Shown: piece after piece, positions 46,619 to 58,385 of the stretch | Layout of the letters: the number at the start of each line of letters is the position of its first letter | Numbering within the stretch: the stretch's first letter is position 1 | Assembly (NCBI GenBank): GCA_036346275.1 | Contig: CM070728.1 | Coordinates: forward strand, 23,088,723 to 23,152,722 | DNA length: 64,000 bases | Direction of reading: 5' to 3' | DNA from: Otatea glauca | Taxonomy: Eukaryota > Streptophyta > Magnoliopsida > Poales > Poaceae | Position numbers and translations under genes: made by a program | Notes under the pieces: model-generated | What the model saw: only the letters and a program-made list of their open reading frames with translations | What the model was told of the DNA's origin: nothing | Databases searched by the model: none

Positions 46619-49600
46619 ATGGAGGCTTCGTCCTGGGACGCCCTTCGCAAGCAGGTGAGTGCTGAACCCCGCGCGCGCTCTCTCGCTTCCCCCGTAAGGC
46701 CGTAACCTGCTTTCTGTTTTCCCGAGATCTGGCTCTGGCCCGTCGCCTGCTGGACGCGATGTGTGTGGTCTGCGATACTCACACCGACGATCCTTGCCCC
46801 CCCTGCGCGCTGAATTGATGAGAGGCGGCTCCCGTAAATTAGAGCAATTGTCTGTCGTTGTTCGTCGAATCCGTAGACTGTTAGTTCGTGGAGCGAATAG
46901 CGTGATTTTTCCTTTTTGAAATTTTAGCGTTTTCGTTACAATAAGGCATTAGTTTCCAACTGGTTTTAGGTTCTAAAAACTGCGGTCCAGGTATTCGTTT
47001 GCACCTCCATGTGCCATTTCTTCCTATTAAAGCGGTGAACTTGACCAATGTGAAACTGATCCATTGCTGTATTGACTATATTTATGATCCTACCAAACGG
47101 TCCCTTTGCAGACTGTTGTTGCACTGATCGGGTGATCTTCCTGATGGAATGGTGCATTTTTTAGTATCTTTCCTGGAAATGCGATTGTGGAGAATTGGGG
47201 GGTGGATTTACCTGTTGTGGCCCGTTTATGTTGTTTGTTGTTTTCACTTTAATGTTCTTTATTATCTCTGTGCTGAGCTTTGGATTTGTCTGGGCTTAGA
47301 CTGCCAAATTTTCCATGGATTCATCTTGTTTAGCAGAGCTCTCCTTCCTGTTCACCAATGTTAAGGATAATTATGATTTTGGTGTTCAGATTGTATGATA
47401 TTGAGTCTATGGCCGAAGCCATCCTTTTATAGGCTAATAGAAAGTGATGCCAAGTTACGTTTTATATTGAAGTCACAACTCAACTGCATACTATTGCTGC
47501 ATTTGCAAAATTTATCATTTTATGGTTTGCTGTACTGTCCTAGTACTTGTATGTATTTTTTACCTTGTTTTAAATGGTATACAATTTCCCCTTTTAGGCG
47601 AGGAGGTTGGAAGCTCAATTAGATGACCAAATGATTGCATACCGTAAATTGGTTTCTATGAAATCAGATGGTTCAGAGAATTATATCGAGTCCGATATAG
47701 AAAGATCATTAAAGCAACTTCAGCAAGTAAATTCTCAAATGCAAACTTGGGTATCATCAGGAGGCTCTGAAGTTCTTTCCCATACATTGACTCGTCATAT
47801 GGAGATTTTGCAGGACCTTACCCAGGTTCCAATGGCCTCTTACACTAGTTTATTGCATTCTTCGTAACTGTAGTTAGTTTAACTATTAATTTCCACATAT
47901 TGTGGAGCAATACTCTTTGAACACCACATAAAACAGATAATTTTTTCATAATTCCAAAAATTGCCTAATCAAATGCAGGAATTCTATCGGCTTCGATCGA
48001 GCCTTAGAGTGAAGCAACAACATGCTTCCCTCCTTGACCTGAGAGACTTTGACAGAGCAAAGTTTGACGTTGAAGAGGCTGGAGACTCAGCTGATCAAGC
48101 TCTTCTTAGAGAACAAGCTGCAATCAGCAGGAGTTCTGGACAGGTAGGACTATCCTGTTATTTGGAATACTTGAATTGCATTTATTGATATTTGCATTCT
48201 ATTTTTTGTTCTTCTTTTTAGATAGCAAAATATAAGGCATCTACAAACTAATCTAGGAGAGCAGCTTAACTGAATAGGTTGGAGTTGCATTTGTGTTATC
48301 AGCATAATTTCTCAAGCATTTGAAATTGATGTAGCCTCACCCTTCTTATTAGGAGATAATTTAATTTGATAAGGTCGAAGAAAGGAAATTAAATTTCTGT
48401 AACGATGATCGCGGCCTGTTGTATTTGTTAACAGGTATTTTATTAACTTACACAAAAAGTATCTGCTACATAAAAAACAGAGAACCATGTTGATGTCCCC
48501 TCCTTTTTTGTACACATATGACATACGCTGCACATTTTGAGTGAACTTGTTTGCTGTGAATATGTTTTTGGATTCCATGTTCTGTGGAATTCCACAAAGG
48601 TCCATATATTAGTTCCATAAGGAATGCTTACTTTTGGCTTGACAATGGTATATTCAAATAATAACAATTGCATTTTCGCAGCGTCCACATTTCATCTGAG
48701 CAAAATTTCTTGAATGTCAACCTACATGCTTGTGAAATCCAACTTTCTTTGAGAACCACACTTCAATGAAAAAAATATGGAAATCCTAAATGATTCAAAG
48801 CTCCCTGTAATGGGGTTTTTGGTGATCATTGTTGATAGGAAAATTAGAGGGGCATTAGTGCATTACCTAGGAGTTCTGGCCAAGTTTCAAACAAAATGTG
48901 AAATAAGTTGAATGAAATATCGAAAATGGCATCGTTGGCATGTTATGTTGAAATGTCTAGAAGAGGATAGGATATTTTGTAGCTGTAGCTTTTAGTAAGA
49001 TCACATGCTGTTGGCATGAGGAGATCATCTGATGCAAGCATTGGACCATGGCTTGCAAATAGGTGCTGTTCCATGGGGCTTAAAAGCTGATAATCCCTCC
49101 TTAAATGCAAGTTTCTAGGTCATCGTTTGCTCAGGTCTGGACATGAGAAATTAAGGGGTATTCAATTGACCAGTAAGCATAGGATGGATCAGCCTTTGAA
49201 GAGGATATTCTGACCATGCCTGCAGCACAAGAAGTCTGTCTTCTCTTATATTATAAAATAAAAAGAGAAATATCTAAACCGTTGATCATAGTGGATCTAG
49301 ATTATAACGGTGCAGATTCTGTATGTTGGATTTCCTGTTTCTAAAGTAGAGAATCTCCCATGTCATCTGTTTTTGGTTGCAAGTTAGACATATCCTGATA
49401 GAAGCCACAACATCACTATCAAGGCCTAGAAATTCTCACGTTAATTGGTGGAAAAAGAGAAAAGATCCAGCCATCCATTTGGTGGATCTAAGTTATAATG
49501 GCTTAGATTAAAAGGACTAGTCCATGTCAAATAAAACAAAAAATAACTGAAATTCGGAATAAAAAATAAAAAGAAAATTAGCACTTTGATTTCCATACGA

Positions 49601-52600
49601 ACTTAGTAAAACTGAAATTCGGAATAAAAAATAAAATAAAATTAGCAATTTGATTTCTATATGAACTCTAAAGTAAAATCCCTAAATAGCTTAAATTCGG
49701 AATAAAAATAAATAAAAAATACCAGTTATATTTGCATACGATTCCAACCTAAAACTATATAAAAAAACTTAATGTCATGTACAACCCAACAATATGCAAA
49801 TTTGGAATAAAAATCAGACGATAATTAGCGACCTTATATTTGTATGAATTGCAAATCAATTGATTTCCATATGAACGTCAAAGTAAAATTGAAATTCAGA
49901 ATAAAAATTAAATGGAAATTAGTAGTTGGATTTTTATATAAATTCCAACCTAAACTGAAATTTGGAGTAAAATACCTAAATAGCTTAATTTCAGAATAAA
50001 AATAAAATAAATATAATTCGGCATAAAAAATAAAGTTATAACGAATTCCTATATAAAATCCCTAAATAAATATAATTCCATATGAATTCCTAAGTAAAAT
50101 CCCTAAATAAATATAATCCGGTATAAAAATTAAAGGAAATTTGCAATTGGATTTCTATGCGAATTTTGACAAAAAAAACTGAAATTTGGAATAAAAAATA
50201 AAATAAAAAAATTTGGAGTAAAAAAGGAAAGAAAATTTGCAATTTTATATCCATACGAATTCCAAAGTAAAACCCCTAAATAACTAAAACTGGAATAGAT
50301 TAAGTAAAATTAGCAATTTGATTTATATATGAACTCCAAATAAAAAAATAACTCAAATTTTGAATAAAATTAGAAAGGTATAATGTGGATATCACGAATG
50401 TTAATATGAGGAGTACACACATTAATGCAATGGCATCGATCTGTTATGCAATAAGACATTGCCTCACGGGGAAGCGAAAAGTCGGAGTCATTACGACAAA
50501 GATGAGAACAACGACGCGCTGCTCACCAGAGTCGTTGAAGAAAAAACCAAAGTCGAAGGAGCCAACAGCCGCGACAATGAGTGGTAAACGTCGGTATTGT
50601 TGAAGTTTGATTTCCATATGAATTCCAAAGTAAAATCCGTAAATAACTAAAATCCAAAATAAATTAAATAAAATTAGCAATTTGATTTATATATGAACTC
50701 CAAATAAAAAATAACTAGAATTTTGATTAAAATTAAAAGATAACATGGATATCACGAATGTTGTCGAAGGAGACCATGCATGAGTGCAATGACGTCGATT
50801 TGTCTTTTAAGAAGACATTAGCTCACGGGAAAGCAAAAAGTCGAAGGTGTTACGTCAGATATAAGAACAACGTCGCGTTGCTCACTAGAGTCGTTGAAGA
50901 GAGGCCAAAGTTGAAGGTGCCAAAAGATGTGACAACGAGTGGTGAGCATCGGCGTTGTTGAAGAAGCTAGTGGTCAAAGAAGCTTGATGATGGGGAAGCC
51001 TTGATAGAGAGGAGATGAAGCTTTGCATTGAAGATGAACTACGGACGATATGGATCCATTGACTTGCTAGGAACGTGCCCTCGCTGGTGAGGGGCACGAC
51101 GTCACCCGCGATGGCGGGAATATTCTTTATATCGTTTGATAACGACTAAAGTAGACATGCTAGCATCAAAGAAGATGGGAGGTCGCTGCCATTAGTGAGG
51201 AAGCCGTATCGTTGAGTTGGCCAACATCGAATAAGAGAAACAACCGACATGAGATAGGTGGAAATCGAGCATGTATAACATCCTGCATGTGTATATACTG
51301 CATGCATTCATATGAATAGAAACAAAGGAGCAAAGCGCTCGGAGTAGAGATGGCACTACCACAGGGTATAGGCTTGGGGCCACTGGAGAGTGTGATGGGT
51401 GTCTCCGATAAGGATAGGCGATGGTTGCACATGTATGCATGTTGTCACAGTGTTCATCATTAAGTAATAATTGGAGAGAAGTGATAACATGTATGCTGAG
51501 AAGGATCGATCAAGAATTGAGCTTGCTATTGGAGGTTGAAGCAGAAAAGTTGTGGGGATAGAAGACACACGGTTCGGTGTGGCAGGTGACATGTGAGGAA
51601 GATAATTTCAAGGTAGGTCGCCTATGGTGTATCGGTGTATGCATGAGCAATGTAATATAATACCATATAAAGTAATTAACGTATTGCTTGAGAGTTGAGA
51701 CTAATTAGAGATGCATGTGTTGTATACATTTTGAAAAAAGAGTTACTAATGAAGAAAGAATAGGGGTATGTAGCTACATGATCTATGCATAATGAAGAGT
51801 TGCTATGTTTTTAAGAACCCCAGCAACTTATTATGCTCAATGATTTTCTTCCATCAAAGCCCATACTTCAATTACGTTTCTCAAATTGTATTTTCCTTGT
51901 AGCTTCTATTGTCATTTCTAATTTTTATGATGTCTTAAGAATCTAAATAGCCTACAAGATATGTCAATATATTCTTAAGCATATAGGTTATATCATTTGA
52001 TACTACAAACTTTAAAAGAAATCTAGTTGCGCAAATACGCGAGCAACCCTGCTAGTTCTTGTTTAAAGCAGATCCACATCAATGCTTAACTTGTTCTGAA
52101 ATCACCTTTTTCAACATGGCGGCATTCACAAGTCACATTGTCATTGCCAACACTGGAAAAGACAATTGTTGTAACGAGAACTTGAGAACCAAACACCATA
52201 GTACCATGACACTAATGGTCACATTGATTATTTCACATCCGAGCAAACAATCTAGCTTAGAAAGTAGAAACACGAAGTCAAAACACGCCTGCTTTGTCTG
52301 TTGAGGCAACAGATGGGTGATATTAAATACACTCAAAATTGCCCTAAATATGCCGGGCTACTCCCACTAAGGCCTATACTATCGTGAGAAAGGTTCAAAA
52401 TCCCGGTGAAATTTTGGCCGAGATTTCGAATTTCGGCTTGGATGAGATTCCAAATCCCGGCCAAATAAAAAAAAGAGATTAAATTTCACAAAACTACAAG
52501 TTTCTTGTACAAACTACCAGAAAACTACAGATTTTAGAAGACCTTGTTTCACAAAACTACAAATTTCTTTTACAAACTATCAGAAAATTACAGATTTTAG

Positions 52601-55600
52601 CTATTTCACAAAACTACATATTTTAGGAGAACTTGTATCACAAAACTACAGGTTTTAGAATTAGCCGTTTCTTGTAACGAGTTTGATAATGTGGGCCCAC
52701 ATGGCGGTCTCACACGTGCTCATATCCTGTTTCACACGCGTGAGGCTGTCATGTGGGCTCAGACTGTTAGACTCGTTACAAGAAACGGTTAATTCTAAAA
52801 CCTGTAGTTTTATTATAAAAGTTATCATAAAATCTGTAGTTTTGTGAAATAGAAACTAAAATGTGTAGTTTTCCGATAGCGTGTACAAGAAACCTATAGT
52901 TTTATAAAATAGAAGCTAAAATCTGTAATTTTCTGATAGTTTGTAAAAGAAACATGTAGTTTTGTGAAATTTACTCAAAAAATGGGAAAAATATTCAAAT
53001 TGCTACAGTATTTAAAAAAAATAGCCGAAATATCTGTACTTTTGACCGGAATCAACTTTGGAGGACCGGATTTAGGTCAATAGCCCTTAAGAATGTCATC
53101 TTCCATGAAAATGTTTGAAAAAACTGAATTTTTGAGACATTTTATAAAAATAACAGAAGCACTGTCAGATTTGTTTTTTAAATGTACAAGCTTGATCATG
53201 CCCTAAAAAAATTATGGTAGCATCTTTAGCAATCTCGGATCATACAGAAAAATTTCCAAAATAATTGAACTTCATTTGTTATGTTTAAAAAATGAAAAAC
53301 AGAAGGAACATAAATGTGACAGTAACAGTGTCGGAATTTTATAAATTCGCTAGTGTGGGACCATTTTTCACTCAGTTGAATTTTGCCGAGATTTCGGCAA
53401 TTTCGCCCGAATTTTCGTAAATTTTGTTTAAAAAATTCCGGATTTCAAAATTGCTTTTAGAATTTTGATCGGATTTTGTCTGAAATTCCAAGATTTCGTC
53501 AAAATTTCTGATTTCACCCACCTCGGATATGTGAATCGAAAATGAAATTTCAAACCTTGATCGTGAGAGCTATTACTATGCAATGAAGCGCAGTTGAAGA
53601 ATTTGTTGCGCGTAAGATTTGTACAGCCCCGTTAGCTTGAAAGGAAATCTGTAGATTGGATTCAACATACTTGACTGGCAGCTTGCAGTTAGTATATTTG
53701 CTGCTTATTGCCTATCAAGTTTATGGAACCCATGGTGCATTGCTATGGGGATTTCCCTGCTGAGAATAATTGAAGGCCAAAGGGGCTGCTGAGTAGCAAA
53801 TATTTTATTGTTAACTAATAGACACTTCCGATTCCACAGCCAACATAGCTAGTGTAGCCTAGTACTACATCTATCTTCCTCAAATTGTAAATCAGAGAAG
53901 TACTTTGAGAAAATTCTTCTATGGTATAAAATTAAACGGCTGGTATACCCTAAAAACCAAAAGTGCGCATCAATACTACGGAAAATCTCATCACAGACGG
54001 TTGAAAATCGTCATCTCAGACGGTTTTGCGAACCATCAGTAACAATGTGTCAGTGATGTAAGAGTGCTTTTTGTTCCAGATGGAATATTCACCCCCTTTC
54101 CAGAAAGAAGAGGCCAATAACAACTATATATTGTAGAAGAAGCTGATCACGGCAGACAAGCGGGTACATTGAAAAAAGGGCATAATATGTGAACCATCCA
54201 AATATTTGAGGCTCTTGTAGCGCTAATAGGCTTGCAGGTAAAAGAGGAAGCAAAATTGAGTTCTCATGCACTGCAAATTGAAGAAATAGAAAGCATGAGT
54301 TAATGAAACAGCATATATTTACAACATGCTTCAAGGCGTTAATTAAAGTGAGCAATTTAATTGGTCATTGCACATTAAAAGGTACAAATTAAAAGATGAG
54401 GGAAAAAGCACATTATGTCCATGACAGCATCAAATGCATTTTCTGCAAATATTCTATTAACCTGAGGATATGTTAAGGAACATAATATTGAAAATAATTT
54501 CTTCATCAGATTTGTCGCATTTTAAATTTTGAATGAAAGATATATCAACAGAAATATTCAATTATTCCCAAAGACAAGAAATCAGAATACAGCTTTTGGA
54601 TCGCCTAGATCAGCATATATGAATTGCAATTGCCCAGGCTCTGGAAACAAGTTCTGAAGAACCTTGATTGCCCCAATATTTCCTCTTGAGAGATTGTCCT
54701 AGGGATACCACAAATTTGTAAGCATCGTATAAACTTTCATTACAACAATGCTGAATTTGAGCAAGAAATAACAATGCGAAGTCATGAAGAAGTACCACTA
54801 TGGTGACTCTGAAGGGGCCTTTCAGCTTCAACGAGTGCACCTCACCTACCGTTGACACAAAAGCATTCATGAAAAAAGAGAACAGCTAAAACACACAAAA
54901 TTATGTCTCTAAACAAGCATACCTCAATAACACAACAATAAAATTAGTTTGTTGAATTGGTATGCAAATTTAGCTGTCCCCCTAATGAGAAGCTCAAAGC
55001 AGAGGAAGATGGTAAAACAGGGGTAGGTCCTAGATTGCAACGAATTACCAGGTCACATGGGGCTAATCTCGGAGAACCATCCGGGGATGACGGCGGAGAG
55101 GAGATCTTCGCCTGCTAGCCAACTCCGGCCGCCGCCGCTTCGTCGCTCTCCAGTGACCTTTTCGCCTCCGCATTGGTCTCCATCCGAGAACCTAAACACA
55201 CAACACAAAAGCCACACAAAGCATTACCTTGTTCGAACCGCATCACAAGCTCGCAGCTGCGGCCTTGAGATTAAGGCTTAAGGAAACGAAGAACCCGGAA
55301 TCGGGAGTGTGAAGCCTACCGTGGGATGAGTCGGTGGTGGCTCAGCGGAGGAGGAGCGGCATAGGGGGAAATGGCAGGGGACGCGAGTGGAAGGGCGAGG
55401 GCGAGTGCGCGGGGATAAGCGGCATAGGCGGCGGCGAAGCGGAGGTCGAGCTGGATCTGGTCGATGGGAAGGGAATCCGGAGGCAGTGAGAATGTCCGGG
55501 ATCCGGAGGTGGGAGGGCAAGGGTGGGCAGATCCGGCGGCGGCGAGGATGACTGATTTGGAGGAGATTACCGCTGGCTAATTCAGAGACGAGGAGGCGCC

Positions 55601-56451
55601 AGGTGCGGTAGACGGCGCTGGAGCACGCGGCGTTGGCGGGGCCAAGCAGGTGTAGGATCTGGACGAGCAAGTCGATCGGGACGGCATCGAGCGGCGGGAC
55701 CGGAGGAACAAGGCGCTGAGGGCTGAGGCAGCCAAGAGCTAGGGTTTTGTTTTTATATATTTAGAGCAATGCATAAAACCGTCTGTGATGGTACCATGCT
55801 CATCACAGACGGTTTTTGAAAACCGTCAGTGATGAGTGGTTTAATATGAGTTCCTTTGTAGTAGTGCATACTGGTTGGTGGCCCTACATGCAAATTATAT
55901 GCTGATATTCTGGAGTCAATACTCTCAAAGCAAGGCTGCGGAAGGACGTGCGTTATCCTAATAATAATTCGAAATAATAGTATAATCATGGTATCAGTTT
56001 AGCTAACGAATCACTTGTTATATAGCAAAACGTGGAATTAAATTGCTTTGCTGAATGGTTTCATTTTTACAACTATAGAATGATGATATTTTGAAATGTG
56101 AATTCTATGCCTGAACAATACATTGAAATGATATTAGATGGATAGTGTGATATCACAAGCTCAAGCGACACTAGGCGTTCTCATGTCTCAACGATCAACA
56201 TTTGGTGGCGTCACCACAAAGATAAGCAGTGTTAGCAGCCGGCTTCCTTCGGTATGTATCGTGTATGCTGTGACCAAGCAACTCATTCCATGTCCTCTTA
56301 TAATGTGCACCTCACAAGTTTTCACTAAATCTGACAGATCAATCACATCCTCACGTCGATCAGAAGAAGGAAATCGATGGACACCATCATTCTTTCGCTT
56401 GTCGCGTCTGTCTGCGCCTTTCTAATTTTCATCTACTGGTTGTCGAAGTAG
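46619..56451 (+). CDS. GOS11: Golgi SNAP receptor complex member 1 (Qb-SNARE, GOS11/GOS28 type), five exons
   Basis: Exons 46619-46654, 47598-47825, 47979-48143, 56138-56251 and 56338-56451 join in phase 0 with GT-AG introns into 218 residues, close to the roughly 220 of plant GOS1 proteins. The protein starts MEASSWDALRKQ, has an N-terminal helical region (QLQQVNSQMQTWVSSGGSE, HTLTRHMEILQDLTQEF), and a Qb-SNARE helix at about 140-190 (MDSVISQAQATLGVLMSQRS). Gln161 is the likely zero-layer residue. A C-terminal membrane anchor at about 198-216 ends in WLSK. The family acts in vesicle fusion at the Golgi, in ER-Golgi and intra-Golgi traffic. Introns are 943, 153, 7994 and 86 bp. The third is swollen by nested transposons, all outside splice sites. 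A hAT element lies 223 bp upstream of the ATG. All coding residues look intact. Confidence 0.95.
48144..49241 (+). other. Proximal part of GOS1 intron 3
   Basis: Starts with the donor CAG/GTAGGA. AT-rich, no coding homology and no bounded element recognised before the Helitron-like end. Confidence 0.6.
49540..50390 (+). repeat. AT-rich degenerate tandem array in Helitron-like copy 2
   Basis: Around ten imperfect units of the pattern TTAGCAATTTGATTTCTATA..GAACTCCAAAGTAAAAT..CCTAAATA..GGAATAAAAA, about 80 bp each. The same array in reverse forms 20593-21300. Confidence 0.8.
50389..50962 (+). repeat. Internal direct duplication of about 215 bp in Helitron-like copy 2
   Basis: The segment from GGATATCACGAATGTT to GTTGTTGAAG-type sequence at 50389-50605 is repeated at 50748-50962, with AT-rich array sequence between (step about 359 bp). 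Copy 1 shows the corresponding region near 6300-6400 only once. Confidence 0.8.
52389..53559. mobile_element. Non-autonomous hAT-type element in GOS1 intron 3
   Basis: Exact 8 bp duplication ATCGTGAG (52381-52388 and 53560-53567). Left end AAAGGTTCAAAATCCC, reversed right end CAAGGTTTGAAATTTC. Subterminal motifs GAGATTTCG and CCGAAATTTCG are repeated. No coding sequence. It is itself host to a foldback at 52481-52972. Confidence 0.85.
52481..52972. repeat. Long inverted repeat (foldback) nested in the hAT element
   Basis: Outer arms AAATTTCACAAAACTACAAG and its complement ending at 52972. Inner arms include AACCGTTTCTTGTAACGAG (in reverse orientation around 52664-52690) and its complement at 52766-52790. 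The arms are multi-unit: CACAAAACTACA recurs four times on the left and its complement on the right. An RNA would fold into a long hairpin. Confidence 0.82.
54090..54270 (-). pseudogene. Captured ALG6-type glucosyltransferase exon
   Basis: After an acceptor-like TTTGCAG at 54271, the minus strand reads VHENSILLPLLPASLLAL and then FTYYALFSMYPLVCRDQLLL. This is a membrane-spanning segment of ALG6/ALG8 dolichyl-phosphate-glucose glucosyltransferases (ER N-glycan assembly). The conserved QVHEKSILLP motif is recognisable. Only about 60 residues are present, so it has no enzyme activity. Confidence 0.82.
54585..54843 (-). pseudogene. Captured UDP-arabinose 4-epimerase exons
   Basis: Two exon pieces with an intron retained. 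The first (54843-54796) ends FRVTIV at a GT donor. The second begins at 54698 after a CCCTAG acceptor and reads DNLSRGNIGAIKVLQNLF then PEPGQLQFIYADLGDPKAV. This is the NAD-binding region of MUR4/UXE-type UDP-arabinose (xylose) 4-epimerases, which act in the Golgi to make UDP-arabinose for cell walls. A stop follows. The GxxGxxG start of the fold lies upstream and is missing. Confidence 0.85.
55040..55560. other. GC-rich middle segment of the Pack-CACTA
   Basis: Lies between the F-box and epimerase fragments. GC composition suggests further captured leader or coding sequence. I do not recognise a protein in either strand. Confidence 0.4.
55572..55730 (-). pseudogene. Captured F-box fragment
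   Basis: The minus strand reads PPLDAVPIDLLVQILHLLGP then ANAACSSAVYRTWRLLVSEL, ending at a GT donor (AGCG/GTAATC). It fits the F-box consensus (Skp1-binding helix set), perhaps from an actin-related protein 8-type F-box gene. No in-frame start ATG precedes it. It lies nearest the right CACTA end, so it would be the first exon of any minus-strand chimeric transcript. Confidence 0.65.
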
Positions 56452-57384
56452 GGCTGTCAGGGCAAGGCATTACAGTGTTGCAAATTTGGATCACACTACC
56501 AGTACAGATAATCATGATTGGTGTTTGTACAATATTGATTCAATGTTAATTACGTTTCAATCGTGCTTCAGCCACTGTGTGCCTCCACTCTCCAGTTGTG
56601 CTACTTCAAAATATCGACTGAACTATACTTCATGTACCTGTACATAAATATGTGACTTCTGGAACGAAGAATTATTTGCATTGCTATCTATCCACGTGTC
56701 GTCCAGATCTGGGTTTTAAAGATGGATGGACCTGAACCGTTCTTGTGATCTGCCAGGTTGCTAGTAGTAGTTTCCAGCTCTGCTAGTCTTAGCATGGCGT
56801 GCTACTAAACAGGGAACAGGTTCCGTTGTGCCACTGCCACGATTGACTTCTTTGCCTTCGTCCAGGGATGGGGTCGATCCTGTGCAAAGGATAACCATTA
56901 TCCAATCGACAAAATGCAGACTGTTTGGTACTTGCAGCCTTGCAGGCTCGGGTTACACACTTCACAAGAAAGTAGAAACCTTCAGGGCTAACAAAATGCA
57001 GACTGCCGTTACCATACTAGGACTCTAGGAGAGAGCTAACAAAAAAACATGTGGAAGCACGACGAAAAAGATCCAAAGCTATCGAAACCTGCCGAAATTT
57101 TGCAGAGGACGATGATTGACGATGTAGCTAGTACCAGGGCCGAAGGGGAGCCAAGCGACGGAACGGAACGACCGCCGACACCGCGCCACGGGGCACCCCC
57201 ATTCGCATGCGCCTGCCGCGCGCTGTGCCAGCCCGTACATCCATCCATCCGGGCGGAAGGACGTATTTACGTGCGGCACCGGGCGCCGAACACCGGTTCG
57301 AGAGAGCGCCCACAGCAAAAGCCGCCGAGCCGACGGCTGCCTGCCTGCGTCCTCCGGCCGGACGCAGATTTCTGTCGCCCCGCG
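56452..57384. other. GOS1 3' flank
   Basis: The first few hundred bases are presumably the 3' untranslated region. No further gene recognised. GC content rises after 57120. It ends with GCCCCGCG, the left target duplication of the next element. Confidence 0.5.
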
Positions 57385-58337
57385 CAGGGTTCAAGATGCC
57401 GACGAAAACCGGTCGGTTTTCGCGAAAACCGGCCGTGCCGAGCCGGTTCGGCAAGTAAAACCGTTCGGAAAACCGTTCAGATGAATAGTAAATTTAAAAA
57501 ATTTGAAGAAATTTCGCAAAAAGTATCAAAAAAATTTGAAATTTTTTTTGTGCTGTCCTGAGGCCATCCTAATGATTCTGTAAAATTTTCAGATTATTAT
57601 CAGATACGTACATTTTTAAAAATTCGCGGTGATCTGTCACAATATATTCTCTTTAGTTTTTATTTTCTAGGGGCACAAAATGAAGCCTAATATTTATTAA
57701 ACTTTTTTGTGATGTTATAACTTATATACAATGATTATGTAAAATTTTGAGAAGATGATCGGATATGTGTATTTTTAAAATTCAAAGTGATATTATCTTG
57801 TATATGCTCTTCATTTTGATTTTATATAGGTACTAAATGAAGTCTAATATTTTTTAAAATTTTATTTCATAATACTTTGGAACTATTTATGGTTAAATTA
57901 AATTTTCAGAATATAAAAAATCTTTTAAATATTTATAAAATCTGACAATATCTTTGTTCCTTTTCCTTATTTGCTGTTTTGGATTTTTTAGAAGTAAAAA
58001 ATGATTTCAAAAATTATTTAAATTTCTCTGAGATGTTTTATAGATTAATTGAGATTTTTGTAATTTTTTCAATTTTTTTGCATTTTTTTTTCAATTTTCC
58101 CTTTTATTTTCACCATTTTTCCTTTTGTCGTCGGTTTTCGACGAAAACCGTCCGGCTTTCGACAAAAACCGACCGATTTTCGAGCTTTTCGATCGGTTTT
58201 TGTTTTTTTAATCGGTTTGACCACCTGTTTGACTTTCGCAAACCAATCGGTTTTTACTGAATTTCGATCGGTTTTCGCGAAAAACCGATGCCGAGCAATT
58301 CTCGAAATTTAGTTCGAAAACGAAATGGTTAACCCTG
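57385..58337. mobile_element. Non-autonomous hAT (CAGGGTT family), 953 bp
   Basis: Exact 8 bp duplication GCCCCGCG (57377-57384 and 58338-58345). Left end CAGGGTTCAAGATGCCGACG, reversed right end CAGGGTTAACCATTTCG. Subterminal arrays of AAAACCGGTCGGTTTTCG-like motifs lie at both ends, with an AT-rich non-coding core. Confidence 0.93.
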
Positions 58338-58385
58338 GCCCCGCGTCGTCGCCAGATGAGTGCAGCGGTTTGTACCGGGATTCAA

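Larger units (their letters stand above)
49242..52055 (+). mobile_element. Helitron-like element, copy 2, in GOS1 intron 3
   Basis: 3' end GAGCAACCCTGCTAG followed by T, with the short GC-rich stem GCGCAAATACGCG just before it. The 5' end is placed at TCTCTTATATTATAAAAT (approximate, and not preceded by A as a textbook site would be). About 2.8 kb. It matches copy 1 in reverse along most of its length. There is no Rep/helicase ORF, so it is non-autonomous. The 5' part is an AT-rich degenerate tandem array. Confidence 0.6.
53971..55866 (-). mobile_element. Pack-CACTA element in GOS1 intron 3
   Basis: 3 bp duplication CAT (53968-53970 and 55867-55869). The reversed right end begins CACTACTACAAAGGAACTC. 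The left end CAATACTACGGAAAATCTC is the same with a substitution at base three. Subterminal CATCACAGACGGTT and AACCGTCAGTGATG repeats flank both ends, typical of grass CACTA elements. No transposase. It carries three gene fragments, all on the minus strand: F-box, UDP-arabinose 4-epimerase and ALG6 glucosyltransferase. Confidence 0.9.

Noticed and set aside
56138..56425. Separate 95-codon gene starting MDSVISQAQ
   Set aside because: The ATG is the first codon of GOS1 exon 4. The frame reads on into intron 4 only because no stop lies near the donor.
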